This document shows positions 1 to 9,579 of a DNA stretch of 64,000 nucleotides, one piece after another (position 1 is the first letter of the stretch; every line of letters begins with the position of its first letter). This DNA is from Methanobrevibacter olleyae. Lineage in GTDB: Archaea > Methanobacteriota > Methanobacteria > Methanobacteriales > Methanobacteriaceae. The notes under the pieces are model-generated. The model was not told where the DNA came from and did no database searches. It saw nothing but the letters and a program-made list of their open reading frames with translations. The position numbers were made by a program, and so were the translations under genes. The stretch is taken from contig SUTG01000002.1 of NCBI GenBank assembly GCA_015063035.1, positions 1 through 64,000 on the forward strand. The letters are read 5' to 3'.

Positions 1-82
1 AAAAAAATAAAGAAGAAACTAAAAAAGATGTTTTTAAAAAATAGAAGAGGTTGAGAAATATAACATCTTTAGTTAAATAAGG

Positions 83-100
83 TGTTTATTTTAATAAACA
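83..100 (-). terminator. Terminator-like hairpin after the ABC permease
   Basis: A perfect inverted repeat (TGTTTATT, two central T, AATAAACA) lies just downstream of the permease stop on the minus strand. It is flanked on both sides by the direct repeat TTTAGTTAAAT. Its position suggests a transcription end for the exporter operon. Nothing else is visible at 1-118. Confidence 0.4.
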
Positions 101-118
101 AATTTAGTTAAATTTAAT

Positions 119-844
119 TTAAAGAGGAACATCCTTTTTTGTAAAGTAAATATATGAAATAGCCAATCCAATTACGAAAGTAGCTAAAATCACACTATAC
201 GGAATAAACAGATTTACCCCATAATCTGCTATCTCACCTGATGAAATCAAATAAGGGCATGCCCAAGGGACATATGGAGCCCAACTTTGACCATTAACCA
301 ATAAGCTCACTAAAGTTAAACTTGCACCACCAACCATTGCAGGAACCATATTTGTAATGAACAATGAAATGAACACAAATGGGGAAAATGTCAAGAACAA
401 TAGGATATTTGCAAACAGCAATTCCGCAAAGCTATTAATGAATAGATTCAATGTAAATCCGGTAAGCCCTGCTGCAAAACCAAATGCAAGAGTTGATAGG
501 CTTGTCACCACTGTTAAGATTAAAATCCAAATTAGGAACATGACATATTTGGAAATCAAGAATTTTCCTCTGGATATTGGAACAGTCAGCATGGTCTTTA
601 ATGTATGTTCATTGTATTCCCTTCCAAAAAGGTAGGAAATGATTATTGAAAACAAAAGGATTGCAAATAATACAGACATATACATATTCACAGTGGAGAA
701 TAAAGCATCAAAGCTTTGTGTTTCATCAAAAGCAAATGTTGCAATGAACATTAAAACTGAAGGCAATGCGGCCATAAGTATACTCAATAAGAATATCTTG
801 GATCTTTTTAGCTTTAGAAATTCCATTTTTATAAAAGTTAGCAT
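119..844 (-). CDS. ABC-2 type transporter permease subunit
   Basis: This 241-residue protein is almost wholly hydrophobic, with about six predicted membrane helices. It begins with a short cytoplasmic segment (MLTFIKMEFLKLKRSKIF) typical of ABC-2 permeases. It contains the loop FGREYNEHTLKTMLTVP, which is characteristic of the family between the first helices. The ATG is preceded by GGGTGATTAG, a good ribosome binding site. It follows the ATPase gene on the same strand after about 50 bases, so the two probably form one exporter, of the type used for bacitracin or lantibiotic efflux in other prokaryotes. The substrate cannot be told from sequence. Confidence 0.85.
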   Translation of the reverse strand: MLTFIKMEFLKLKRSKIFLLSILMAALPSVLMFIATFAFDETQSFDALFSTVNMYMSVLFAILLFSIIISYLFGREYNEHTLKTMLTVPISRGKFLISKYVMFLIWILILTVVTSLSTLAFGFAAGLTGFTLNLFINSFAELLFANILLFLTFSPFVFISLFITNMVPAMVGGASLTLVSLLVNGQSWAPYVPWACPYLISSGEIADYGVNLFIPYSVILATFVIGLAISYIYFTKKDVPL

Positions 845-897
845 CTAATCACCCATATAAAAATAATAAATTAAAGTATAATAAAGATAAAATTTTT

Positions 898-1878
898 TTA
901 AGTATTGGAAATTATTCTTGTAAAGAACTCTTCCAAATTCTCTTCACACAAATTCACTTTTCGGACTTTGATTCCAGAACTTACAAACAAGCAATTGAAC
1001 TCATCCCTTAAATCCAAATTGGAAAGCAAATGAATGGTTCCGCCAATCACCATTTTTTCACTGTTCTTATTAGAATCCAAATCATCAATATATTCGCATA
1101 AATTCCTTCTAAAGCAGTAATCTACATTTTCCTCCATTCCTGTTTTATTCATAAGTTCAATTGCCAAATCAATGTCTGAAACTTCAAATTCAACGAATTT
1201 ATTTAATCTATTGTGAAGCTCTTCCCGACTTATCTCATCTATTAAGACACCATTGTCCATGAAACCTATTACATCAGCAATGTTTTCTATTTCACTGAGG
1301 ATATGGCTTGAAATCAGGATTGTCACACCATATTCACAGGAGAGCTTTTTAAGCAAATCTCTGATTTCCTTAATTCCAAATGGATCAAGACCATTGATAG
1401 GTTCATCAAGAATTAACAAATCAGGATTATGCATAATAGCAGCTGCTATTCCTAAGCGCTGTTTCATTCCTAATGAAAAATCCTTGAATTGCTTGCTCTT
1501 TTCATGGTCCAAATTAACCATCTCCAAAACCATCTTAACATTTAGAGGATTATAGTTTCCTCGAAGCCGAGCAATTATCTCTAAATTTTCATAAGCAGTC
1601 AGGTTCTCATAGAATCCAGGAGTCTCTATAATTGAACCTATGTTAGAATAAACTTCATTTGAATATCTTTTAGGATCTTTTCCAAAGAGAAGAATCTCCC
1701 CTCCACTTGGATACACAAGGTTTAAAAGCATACACATTGTAGTGGTTTTTCCTGCCCCATTTTTACCTAAAAGACCATAAATCTTTCCCTTTTCCACATG
1801 CATATCTATAGAATTCACAACTAAGTTTTTTGAATACCTTTTGGATAAGTTAGTTGTTTCAATAACATAATCAGTCAC
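898..1878 (-). CDS. ABC transporter ATP-binding protein
   Basis: A 326-residue ATPase that powers the adjacent ABC-2 permease. Walker A is GKNGAGKTT (residues 38-46), the ABC signature FSLGMKQR lies near residue 134, and Walker B LLILDEP is at about 154-160. The last 100 residues form the accessory domain common in CcmA/BcrA-type ATPases. The start is GTG at 1876-1878, placed by the GGTGAT ribosome binding site directly upstream; no ATG fits as well. It is the first gene of a two-gene operon with the permease. The substrate is unknown; drug or peptide export is the usual role of such pairs. Confidence 0.9.
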   Translation of the reverse strand: MTDYVIETTNLSKRYSKNLVVNSIDMHVEKGKIYGLLGKNGAGKTTTMCMLLNLVYPSGGEILLFGKDPKRYSNEVYSNIGSIIETPGFYENLTAYENLEIIARLRGNYNPLNVKMVLEMVNLDHEKSKQFKDFSLGMKQRLGIAAAIMHNPDLLILDEPINGLDPFGIKEIRDLLKKLSCEYGVTILISSHILSEIENIADVIGFMDNGVLIDEISREELHNRLNKFVEFEVSDIDLAIELMNKTGMEENVDYCFRRNLCEYIDDLDSNKNSEKMVIGGTIHLLSNLDLRDEFNCLFVSSGIKVRKVNLCEENLEEFFTRIISNT

Positions 1879-2073
1879 TATATCACCTTTGATAATAAAA
1901 TAATAATAAATATAGTTTTAAAAGAATTTTTTCAAACTTTTTCTAAAATTGAAATAATAATTTTTTCCAAATTATTTGAATATTATGTGCACAAAATAAT
2001 CAAAGGAGGAAATTAGAAATATGTAATTAATTTTTTACTTTTGTTAAAAATTATTTACTTTTGTAAAAAATAC

Positions 2074-2087
2074 ATTACATATGTAAT
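2074..2087. promoter_or_regulatory. 14-bp palindrome in the ABC/hisA divergent promoter region
   Basis: The 405-base region 1879-2283 separates the divergent ATPase and hisA genes. It holds a perfect 14-bp palindrome (ATTACATATGTAAT) and, before it, two near copies of TTTACTTTTGT(A/T)AAAAA at about 2033-2070. A TATA-like CATATATAAATG follows at about 2100-2111. The palindrome could be an operator, but simple AT palindromes are common here, so this is tentative. A ribosome-binding-like GGAGG at 2005-2009 is followed only by ATG-TAA. Confidence 0.3.
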
Positions 2088-2283
2088 AATTATTTTACAT
2101 CATATATAAATGTTTTGTTAAAATCAGCGCAAACTTTATGAGATTATTGAAAAAGAAGAACTAAATTCCATATGAGAAAAGTATAAAATAAGAAATAAAT
2201 TAATAATATAAAGTGAATATATTATAATATTATAATTGTTAATAATTCAAATTATAAATTCAAAGATTTAAAAAGGAATCAAA

Positions 2284-3024
2284 ATGTCATTTCAAGATAA
2301 TAAAATGCTAATTATGCCTGCTGTAGACATTAAGAATGGAAAATGCGTACAGTTAGTGCAAGGGGAACCAGGAACCGAACAGGTGATTATTGAAAACCCT
2401 GAAAAGGTTGCTAAGAAATGGGAAGATTTAGGTGCGGAAGTTGTTCATGTGATTGACCTTGACGGTGCACTTGAAAGTGAAACAAACATTGAAACCATTA
2501 GGAAAGTTCTTGATGAGGTAAGCGTTCCCATTCAACTTGGCGGAGGCATAAGAAGCATTGAATATGCAGAAGAGTTGCTCAACCTTGACATTGATAGATT
2601 GATTATTGGAACCATGGGAATCAAGAACCCTGATACAATAACTAAACTCTCTGATGAATATGGCAGCGAAAGGGTAATGATTTCCCTTGACAGCAAAGAC
2701 AATAAGGTTGTCATAAAAGGTTGGCAGGAAAAGATTGACAAGTCTGCAACTGAAATAAGCAAAGAATTCCAAGATTTTGGTGCAGGAAGCATATTGTTTA
2801 CAAATGTTGATGTGGAAGGACTACTTGGAGGATTCTATGTAGACCCAGTCATAGACCTTGTAAACTCTGTAGACATTCCAGTTGTATACTCTGGAGGGGT
2901 TACAAACTTAGAGGACCTAAAGCAACTTCAAACTACTGGTGCAAAGGGAGTTGTAATCGGTTCAGCGTTATACAAAGACAGGATAAATCTTGTAGATGCC
3001 TTAAAATACCAAGAGATTAAATAA
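2284..3024 (+). CDS. hisA: HisA, phosphoribosylformimino-AICAR ribotide isomerase
   Basis: Fourth enzyme of histidine synthesis: it isomerises ProFAR to PRFAR in the cytoplasm. The 246 residues form a single (beta/alpha)8 barrel of normal length. Visible are the N-terminal catalytic motif PAVDIKNGKCVQLVQG with its Asp, the phosphate-binding loop QLGGGIRS, the second catalytic Asp in SLDSKDNKVVIKGW, and the C-terminal phosphate loop YSGGVTNLEDL followed by GVVIGSALY. It stands alone rather than in a his operon. Its neighbour 160 bases downstream is ribL, which is not a histidine gene. Confidence 0.95.
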   Translation: MSFQDNKMLIMPAVDIKNGKCVQLVQGEPGTEQVIIENPEKVAKKWEDLGAEVVHVIDLDGALESETNIETIRKVLDEVSVPIQLGGGIRSIEYAEELLNLDIDRLIIGTMGIKNPDTITKLSDEYGSERVMISLDSKDNKVVIKGWQEKIDKSATEISKEFQDFGAGSILFTNVDVEGLLGGFYVDPVIDLVNSVDIPVVYSGGVTNLEDLKQLQTTGAKGVVIGSALYKDRINLVDALKYQEIK

Positions 3025-3187
3025 AAAAAATTAAAATGATAATAAAACTAATTTAAGAAAATAATTAAATTTAAAAAAATAACTAAATTTAGAAAAATTA
3101 ATTGAATTTAAAAAAATAACTAAATTTAAAGAAAATTAACTAAATTAAAATTATATTATATATTTTATTGAAATGGAGAATTAAAAC

Positions 3188-3658
3188 ATGAAAGTGATGG
3201 CAACAGGAGCATTTGACTTATTGCATCCGGGACATGGATTGTATCTTGAAAAGGCAAAGGAATTAGGTGGAGAGGATGCAGTCCTTGTAGTTGTAATAGC
3301 AAGAGATTCAACTGTGAAAAAGAAAAAGAGAATTCCTGTTATTGATGAGAATCAAAGGTTAGAAATGATCAAATATCTCAAGCCCGTTGATGAAGCATAT
3401 ATTGGTTATGATGGGGATATGTTCAAGATTGTAGAGGAAATAAAACCTGACATAATAGCTATCGGTTCAGACCAAAACCATGACATTGCAAAACTTCAGG
3501 AACAGCTGGATAAAAGAGGAATCAAAGCTGTAGCTAAAAGAGTTAAAGATTACAGAAAGGGAGAACTTGACAGCACATGTAAGATAATCAATAGAATCAA
3601 GCACTCTGAACTGGAAGAGAAAAACTTGGATTGTACCAATGTAATTAATGAGGACTGA
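3188..3658 (+). CDS. ribL: FAD synthase RibL (archaeal cytidylyltransferase family)
   Basis: Archaeal-type FAD synthetase that adenylates FMN to FAD. The 156-residue protein is a compact nucleotidyltransferase with [20 protein letters not shown] near the start, giving the HxGH signature (residues 13-16), and the ribityl/nucleotide loop [10 protein letters not shown] near residue 95. Length and motifs match the RibL family known from Methanocaldococcus rather than glycerol-3-phosphate or CDP-choline enzymes. The C-terminal 40 residues are charged. GGAG precedes the ATG. It is followed closely by argC, and the two may be cotranscribed. Confidence 0.85.
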   Translation: MKVMATGAFDLLHPGHGLYLEKAKELGGEDAVLVVVIARDSTVKKKKRIPVIDENQRLEMIKYLKPVDEAYIGYDGDMFKIVEEIKPDIIAIGSDQNHDIAKLQEQLDKRGIKAVAKRVKDYRKGELDSTCKIINRIKHSELEEKNLDCTNVINED

Positions 3659-3740
3659 TGAATTAAAATCAAATAATGAAAAATATTAGATATTATAATT
3701 ATTCTTAAAACAAGAAAAAACAAGAAATCAAGGTGTAAAA

Positions 3741-4757
3741 ATGGTAAGTGTAGCAATTGTAGGTGGAAGTGGATATACTGGAGGGGAATTAATCAGACTT
3801 CTTTCTGCTCATAGTGAAGTTGAAATAGCGGACATAACCTCAAGACAGTTTGAAGGAACTCCAGTTCATAAGGTTCACCCACATATTAGAGGAACTGATT
3901 TAGTGTTTAGAAACAAGAAGCCAAGTGAATTGGATGCAGACATCATATTTACAGCAACTCCACATGGAGCCTCTATGAAAATAGTGCCTGATTTGCTTGA
4001 TACCGGCGCAAAGGTAATCGACTTAAGTGGAGACTACAGATTCAATGACATTGATGTTTATGAGAAATGGTATGGGATTGAACATACTTCAGATTTAAAA
4101 GGGGTTTTCGGACTTCCTGAAATTCACAGAGAAGAAATCAAAAAGGCAACCTTGCTTGCAAACCCAGGATGTTTTGTAACTGGAGCTATCCTATCAGGAT
4201 ACCCCTTGTCAAAGGCAAAACTTGCAGATAGAATGATTTTCGATTCCAAAACTGGAGTAAGCGGTGCTGGAGTAAACCCTGCTGCATCAACCCATTATCC
4301 AAACATTGGCGATAATGTGAATCCTTACAAGGTAACCCAACATAGGCATATGCCTGAGATTCAACAGGAACTTGGTGCATTTTCAGATGTGAAAGTTTCA
4401 TTCACACCTCATTTGGTGCCAGTGATTAGAGGAATACTTACCACTAACCATTGTTTCCTAGTTGATGGTGCAGACATAACTAGCGAAGAGGTATTGGACA
4501 TCTATAAGGAAACCTATAAAGAAGAGCCATTCATTCAGATTCTGGAAGATGGAGAGATTCCACGCTTAAGCAGTGTAAGAGGATCAAACTATGCTCAAAT
4601 CGGTTGCTTTGAAATAGATGAAACCGGCAGATTGGTCATCATTTCAGCTATTGACAATTTGGTTAAAGGAGCATCCGGCCAAGCTATTCACAACATGAAC
4701 ATCATGTGTGGATTTGATGAAAAGACAGGTTTGGACTTCTTTGGAATGCACCCATAA
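3741..4757 (+). CDS. argC: ArgC, N-acetyl-gamma-glutamyl-phosphate reductase
   Basis: Catalyses the NADPH-dependent reduction of N-acetylglutamyl phosphate in arginine synthesis. The 338-residue protein has the N-terminal Rossmann motif [14 protein letters not shown] (residues 7-20). The catalytic Cys144 sits in [10 protein letters not shown], and the arginine-binding [11 protein letters not shown] segment follows. Length is normal for the family. It lies 80 bases after ribL; no other arginine gene adjoins it, so the arg pathway is scattered in this genome. Confidence 0.95.
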   Translation: MVSVAIVGGSGYTGGELIRLLSAHSEVEIADITSRQFEGTPVHKVHPHIRGTDLVFRNKKPSELDADIIFTATPHGASMKIVPDLLDTGAKVIDLSGDYRFNDIDVYEKWYGIEHTSDLKGVFGLPEIHREEIKKATLLANPGCFVTGAILSGYPLSKAKLADRMIFDSKTGVSGAGVNPAASTHYPNIGDNVNPYKVTQHRHMPEIQQELGAFSDVKVSFTPHLVPVIRGILTTNHCFLVDGADITSEEVLDIYKETYKEEPFIQILEDGEIPRLSSVRGSNYAQIGCFEIDETGRLVIISAIDNLVKGASGQAIHNMNIMCGFDEKTGLDFFGMHP

Positions 4758-4860
4758 TAATTTTGAAAAAAAATTGAAAATGGTCTAAATTTGAATATTT
4801 GGCAATCATGCAAATATTTAAATAGATTATTTTTTATAAAATAGTTCAAGGGGAAAAAAT

Positions 4861-5349
4861 ATGGAAAGAATAATTTTATACTATTCCGATGGAGGAAAAA
4901 CAAAGGTGGTTGCAGAAACACTTGCAATCAATTTAAGGTGTGATATCTGTCAAATCAAGGATATGAAAAAACGTGACGGAATCAGAAATAGATTTACTTC
5001 AACCATCGATGCATTCAGGGAAAGCAAGACAGAAATCTATCCGCCTGCTCTTGATTTAGAAGAATATGATACAATTTACATAGGCACACCTACTTGGGCA
5101 AATAATCCTACCCCTGCAATCATTACATTGATTGACAGATGCGACTTACGTGGAAAAGACATCGTATTGTTTACAACTACAAACACCTCAGATGGAGAAT
5201 CCGCTTTAGGAAAAATGGAGATGAAAGTTAGGGCAAGAGGTGCAAGGGTTGTTCAGCAATTTAGCGTAAAGACCAAAGACAAAAGTCTTACTCAACTCCA
5301 AAAGGATACTGACAGATTATTCATGACTTTAGATTTGGCATTATACTGA
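4861..5349 (+). CDS. Flavodoxin family protein
   Basis: A 162-residue FMN-binding electron-transfer domain. The phosphate-binding loop appears as YYSDGGKTKVVAETLA near the N terminus, slightly altered from the usual T/SxTGNT. The second flavin loop YIGTPTWANNPTPAI is near residue 75 and the third region FTTTNTSDGESALGKM near 100. There is no export signal or membrane segment. The start has a strong AAGGGG ribosome binding site. It probably acts as a low-potential electron carrier or oxidoreductase; the partner is not evident from its neighbours. Confidence 0.75.
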   Translation: MERIILYYSDGGKTKVVAETLAINLRCDICQIKDMKKRDGIRNRFTSTIDAFRESKTEIYPPALDLEEYDTIYIGTPTWANNPTPAIITLIDRCDLRGKDIVLFTTTNTSDGESALGKMEMKVRARGARVVQQFSVKTKDKSLTQLQKDTDRLFMTLDLALY

Positions 5350-5354
5350 ATCTA

Positions 5355-5454
5355 TCTTTTTACTTTTTCACTATTTAAAAATTATCTTACTCTTTTTACT
5401 TTTTTTACTTTTTTAAAAATTATCTTACTCTTTTTACTTTTTTTACTTATTCTT
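5355..5454. repeat. Degenerate pyrimidine-rich tandem repeat, about 38-bp unit
   Basis: Directly after the flavodoxin stop, a unit beginning TCTTTTTACTTTTT and ending AAAAATTATCTTAC occurs twice (5355-5390 and 5391-5428), followed by a partial third copy. The plus strand is T-rich, so the repeat supplies several terminator-like T runs. The rest of the gap to secF (to 5681) is AT-rich with no other recognisable feature. Confidence 0.6.
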
Positions 5455-5681
5455 AATTTTTATATATTTTAAACTTTTTAACTTTTTTTATACTGTTTTT
5501 AACAATTTCTTATCAATTTTCTAATTTAAATAGAATATTAAAATGATAATTAAGCAAACTATTTAATACTATAAATTAGAAAATTATTAATGTATAACTT
5601 TTAATGAATAAACAATCATTAAATTAATAATTATACTAAATCATTAAATCAAAAATTAAATATTTTAGGTGCAAAAGAAAA

Positions 5682-6827
5682 ATGTTAGAGAAAATGATGG
5701 AAAACCACAAGATCTTAATTGCTATTCCAATTATTCTTGCACTTTTATCATTAGTTCTTATAGGCTTTAATGGCTTAGAACAAGGTGTTGACTTAAAAGG
5801 AGGTTCACAAGCAGAATTGCAGCTATTGGGTTCTGTAAGTCCAAGTGAATTGGAAGACACACTTGATGCCAAATTGAACACCAACAATATAAAAGTTACA
5901 AATAATGGAAACAATAAGGTTACTGTGGAATTGGAAAACAATATCAATTCAAGTACATTTACAAGCGCCATAAATGGAAAGGCAAAGGTAATCAGCTATA
6001 ATGAAATTGGACCTGTCTTAAGTGAAGAAGCAATGGGACAGATTTACATCGCTATGATTTTTGCATTCCTGTTTATGGCAATTACCGTGTTTGTTGTATT
6101 TAGAGAACCTATACCATCTGTTGCAATTATCCTTGCAGCATTGTGTGATATACTTATCGCACTTGGAGGAATGTCAATATTTAAGATTCCATTGTCAATT
6201 GCATCTGTAGGTGCATTATTAATGCTTATTGGGTACAGTGTAGATACAGATATTCTTCTTACAACCAGACTATTGAAAAGAAGAGAAGGAACTGTGGAAG
6301 AGAGGGCTAAAAATGCTATGTATACCGGTTTGACCATGTCCTTTGCAGCAATAGCTGCAATGGGAATCCTATTCGCTGTAACCAAGATCATTATGCCTGA
6401 AGCAACTACATTAAGCAATATTTCTGCAGTTTTAGTAATCGGATTGATTGGGGATATTCTTTCAACTTGGTTAATGAACTTAGGAATTCTTAAGACTTAT
6501 ATCGATTGGAAGCAATCCAAAAAACAGGAAAAATATGATGTGGGTTCATCTTCAAGCAGAAACAAATCTTCCAAATCCAAAGAAGAAAGTTCCGATAAAG
6601 AATCCAAATTAAGTCTTAAGGATAAGCTTAAGAGGAAAACTGAAGTTGAAGATGATGAGGTAATGTCTAAAATCCAAGAGGAATTGGAAAAAATAGACAA
6701 TATGGAAGAAGTTGAAGAGAATATTCCAAAATCCAAGAAATCTTCTAATAAGAAGTCAAATAAAAAACAAAAAACTAAAGGCAATAAACGTAAAGCTAAA
6801 AAGAAAAAAGGAAAAGGAGGTAAATAA
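5682..6827 (+). CDS. secF: SecF, preprotein translocase subunit with long charged tail
   Basis: Membrane subunit that works with SecD at the Sec translocon. The first membrane helix is at about residues 10-30, followed by the family motif GLEQGVDLKGGSQAEL. The periplasmic-side domain runs to about 110 and five further helices occupy roughly 117-275. The VGALLMLIGYSVDTDILLTTRL segment is the classic SecF signature. The last 100 residues (about 280-381) are an unusual hydrophilic Ser/Lys/Glu-rich tail ending in a nearly pure Lys/Gly run, which ordinary archaeal SecF proteins of about 280-300 residues lack. AGGTG precedes the start. secD begins 2 bases after the stop. Confidence 0.93.
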   Translation: MLEKMMENHKILIAIPIILALLSLVLIGFNGLEQGVDLKGGSQAELQLLGSVSPSELEDTLDAKLNTNNIKVTNNGNNKVTVELENNINSSTFTSAINGKAKVISYNEIGPVLSEEAMGQIYIAMIFAFLFMAITVFVVFREPIPSVAIILAALCDILIALGGMSIFKIPLSIASVGALLMLIGYSVDTDILLTTRLLKRREGTVEERAKNAMYTGLTMSFAAIAAMGILFAVTKIIMPEATTLSNISAVLVIGLIGDILSTWLMNLGILKTYIDWKQSKKQEKYDVGSSSSRNKSSKSKEESSDKESKLSLKDKLKRKTEVEDDEVMSKIQEELEKIDNMEEVEENIPKSKKSSNKKSNKKQKTKGNKRKAKKKKGKGGK

Positions 6828-6829
6828 TT

Positions 6830-8053
6830 ATGGCAAGCGATTTATCTAAATTCTTTAAAGATAGGCAAGTAATTATCCTCTTATTATTCCTATTGATCAG
6901 TATTGGAAGCATTGCTTTTTTAGGTGTGGAACAAGGCCTTGACTTGAAAGGTGGATCTTCCATCCAATTGCAATTGGAACATCCGGTAAATGAGAGTACA
7001 ATGAAAGTTGTAACCTCTGTTCTAGACAAAAGGCTTAACCTTTATGGTGTAAGTGATGTGAAGGTTAGGTCAAGCGGAGACCAAATGGTTATAGTTGAAA
7101 TGGCTGGAAAGACACCTGAAGAGGTGGAGCGGCTAATTGGAAACCCAGGTATCTTTGAAGCGAAAATAGATAATGTGACCGTCCTTACAGGCAGTGATGT
7201 GGCTTCAGTTGAGGCACCTGTTGTTGGAGACAGTGGAGAGTGGCATGTTCCATTTACACTTACAACAGAAGGGGCCAAGAACTTTGCAGAGCTTGCTAAA
7301 GGAAAAGGGGGTCATGAAGTAGTGATGTATCTGGATGGAAAGCAAATTGACGATCATCCTCCACAACTATCTGGAGAACTGGCTGGTGGAGAGCCTGTAG
7401 CTGAAGTTGAGGTTACCGGCAGCGCAGCAGATGTTGAAACTGCAAAAGAGGAATCCAATACAGTGTACACTGTTTTAAAAACAGGATCACTTCCTGTGAA
7501 AATCCACACTATCGGTTCAAATACAGTTTCACCGGAATTAGGTCAGCAATTTGCACAAGGCGCTTTGATTGCAGGATTATTAGCTATACTTGGTATTGCA
7601 TTGGTTGTATATATCAGATACAGAAGAGCATTCCTGGCAATTCCTATCTTAATCACAACAATTTCTGAGATTATAATTATTTTAGGTGTTGCATCAATTA
7701 TCCATTGGAATATTGACCTTGCAGCAATTGCTGGTTTGATTGCATCTGTAGGTACTGGGGTAGACGACCAGATCATCATTACAGATGAGGTATTGCACCA
7801 CGATGATGAAAACACAAGACACAGAAGAACCAGAACACAAATGAATGTTAAAAATGCATTGTTCATTATCTTCGCATCTGCAGGAACCTTGATAGCTGCT
7901 ATGTTGCCACTTGCATATGTTGGATTTGCAAGAGGAAGCAGTGGTATCGGTACCATAGCAGGTTTCGCATTCACTACCATCATAGGGGTATTGATTGGTG
8001 TGTTCATCACAAGACCGGCTTATGCTAAATTTATTGAAATATTCGTTTCATAA
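6830..8053 (+). CDS. secD: SecD, preprotein translocase subunit
   Basis: Partner of SecF that assists protein export across the membrane. The 407 residues comprise an N-terminal helix (about 14-32), the conserved VEQGLDLKGGSSIQLQLE motif, a periplasmic-side domain to about 225, and five helices in the C-terminal third. The signature IAGLIASVGTGVDDQIIITDEVL lies within these. Its ribosome binding site GGAGGT lies inside the last codons of secF, so translation is coupled and both form an operon. The secF-before-secD order is the one seen in archaea. Confidence 0.95.
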   Translation: MASDLSKFFKDRQVIILLLFLLISIGSIAFLGVEQGLDLKGGSSIQLQLEHPVNESTMKVVTSVLDKRLNLYGVSDVKVRSSGDQMVIVEMAGKTPEEVERLIGNPGIFEAKIDNVTVLTGSDVASVEAPVVGDSGEWHVPFTLTTEGAKNFAELAKGKGGHEVVMYLDGKQIDDHPPQLSGELAGGEPVAEVEVTGSAADVETAKEESNTVYTVLKTGSLPVKIHTIGSNTVSPELGQQFAQGALIAGLLAILGIALVVYIRYRRAFLAIPILITTISEIIIILGVASIIHWNIDLAAIAGLIASVGTGVDDQIIITDEVLHHDDENTRHRRTRTQMNVKNALFIIFASAGTLIAAMLPLAYVGFARGSSGIGTIAGFAFTTIIGVLIGVFITRPAYAKFIEIFVS

Positions 8054-8083
8054 ATTAAAGAAATTTAACAAATCAAAACTATC

Positions 8084-8111
8084 AAAAAGAATAATTTAAA
8101 TTATTCTTTTT
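8084..8111 (+). terminator. Terminator-like perfect palindrome after secD
   Basis: A perfect 28-bp palindrome built from AAAAAGAATAATTT and its complement begins 30 bases after the secD stop. It is followed by a T-rich run, the form of a strong intrinsic terminator. The remaining gap to 8337 is AT-rich with nothing else recognisable. Confidence 0.6.
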
Positions 8112-8337
8112 CTATTTTTATTTTTCATAACACAATTAATCATTTAATAAAAAAATAAAAAAAATAGACCTTAAAAATATAACAATTGTTAAATTTAAAT
8201 ATCATAAACAACTAATAAAATAACAATACATTAATAATTGATTAAAAAATAAAATTATATTAACTATTTAAAAATTTATAAAAATTAAAATAAATTAACT
8301 ATTTGATAATTTTTTAAAAGAGAAAGGGAGATAAAAA

Positions 8338-9579
8338 ATGGTTATAGTCATAGGTACTGGTGCAGGAGGTTCATTAATCGCTATGGAACTTGCAAAGGCA
8401 AATATCTCTGTAACAATTATAGAAAGAGGGCCATACATTAAAAGCAAGGATTCGTTTGAATATTATGATATGAAATACTACGATAAGCGTTTGAAAAATA
8501 CAAGCAGTATCGACTTATTGAAGACAACTTGTATTGGAGGATCCACTATCGTATCTGCAGGAAATGGCGTAAGAATGCTTGAAGATGAATTCAAGGAACT
8601 TGGAATAGACATATCTGCAGAATATGACAAAATAGAAGAATTGCTTGGAATACATCAAATGGATGATGAACACATAGGTAAAGGAACTCAAGCTTTCATA
8701 GAGTGTGCAAATGAACTGGGATTTGATGCTATCAGAATGCCTAAATTCATAAGGGATGAGGACTGCAAGCCATGTGGAAAATGTTCATTCGGCTGTCCAA
8801 GAGATGCTAAATGGAGCGGAAAGGACTTTGTAGATATTGCAATTGAAAACGGTGCAGAACTCATTACAGATGCGGAAGTCACAAAAGTGGTCTTTTCAGA
8901 TAAAAAGGTCACAAGTGTAGAATACATTAAGGATAATAAGAAAGAAAACATTAATTCTGATTTGGTAATCCTTTGTGCAGGAGCGGTTGACAGTGCGGTA
9001 ATCCTTCAAAAATCAGGAATTGATGCGGGAAATAAGCTTTTCTTTGACCCATTTGTAAGCGTTGGAGGATATTTAAAGGATATCAACTTCAACAGTGAAG
9101 TTCAGATGAATGGGCTTGCAATAGGAAAGGAATACATTCTTTCACCGCATTTCTCATCATTTATAGCAAAATACATTAAGGAAACAAACCCTGAAGTTGA
9201 AGATAAGGATATCTTAAGCATTATGGTTAAGGTTAAGGATGATATGGTAGGCACTGTTGATGCAGATGGAAACGTATTCAAATTCAATACAATTGATGAC
9301 ATCCGAAGAATAGCTCAAGGATGTGCTGCAGCCGGCTCAATACTTGAAAAGGCAGGTGTCGATCCAACAACCATGACTTCAACAATATTTAGAGGAGCGC
9401 ACCCTGGAGGAACTGCAGCTATTGGAGATGTGGTTGACAATAACTTGAAAACAGAAATAGACGGTTTGTATGTAGGAGATGCAAGCGTAATCCCAATGTC
9501 TCCTGGAAAACCACCAATATTATTAATTTTAGCATTAGCCTTAAGATTAGCTAATCACTTAATTGAAGAAGTTGTTTAA
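8338..9579 (+). CDS. GMC-type FAD-dependent oxidoreductase with Cys cluster
   Basis: A 413-residue flavoprotein of the glucose-methanol-choline oxidoreductase superfamily. The N-terminal Rossmann dinucleotide fold is VIGTGAGGSLIAMELAKA (residues 4-21), and the FAD-contact segment TCIGGSTIVSAGNG lies near 65. The C-terminal GGTAAIGDVVD...GLYVGDASVIP motif is typical of the family. Near residue 142 it has CKPCGKCSFGCPRDAKW, a CxxCxxCxxxC arrangement that could bind an Fe-S cluster, though this is inferred. The substrate is unknown. Its 3' end has been copied into a tandem repeat array immediately downstream. Confidence 0.8.
   Translation: MVIVIGTGAGGSLIAMELAKANISVTIIERGPYIKSKDSFEYYDMKYYDKRLKNTSSIDLLKTTCIGGSTIVSAGNGVRMLEDEFKELGIDISAEYDKIEELLGIHQMDDEHIGKGTQAFIECANELGFDAIRMPKFIRDEDCKPCGKCSFGCPRDAKWSGKDFVDIAIENGAELITDAEVTKVVFSDKKVTSVEYIKDNKKENINSDLVILCAGAVDSAVILQKSGIDAGNKLFFDPFVSVGGYLKDINFNSEVQMNGLAIGKEYILSPHFSSFIAKYIKETNPEVEDKDILSIMVKVKDDMVGTVDADGNVFKFNTIDDIRRIAQGCAAAGSILEKAGVDPTTMTSTIFRGAHPGGTAAIGDVVDNNLKTEIDGLYVGDASVIPMSPGKPPILLILALALRLANHLIEEVV

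Noticed and set aside
357-848. Plus-strand reading frames opposite the ABC permease
   Set aside because: They are antisense to a well-supported membrane protein gene and have no recognisable protein features.
2000-2040. GGAGGAAATTAGAAATATG that looks like a start signal
   Set aside because: The ATG is followed directly by TAA, so no peptide is encoded.
7543-8010. 155-residue frame antisense to secD
   Set aside because: It is the mirror of the secD helices; no binding site and no homology by eye.
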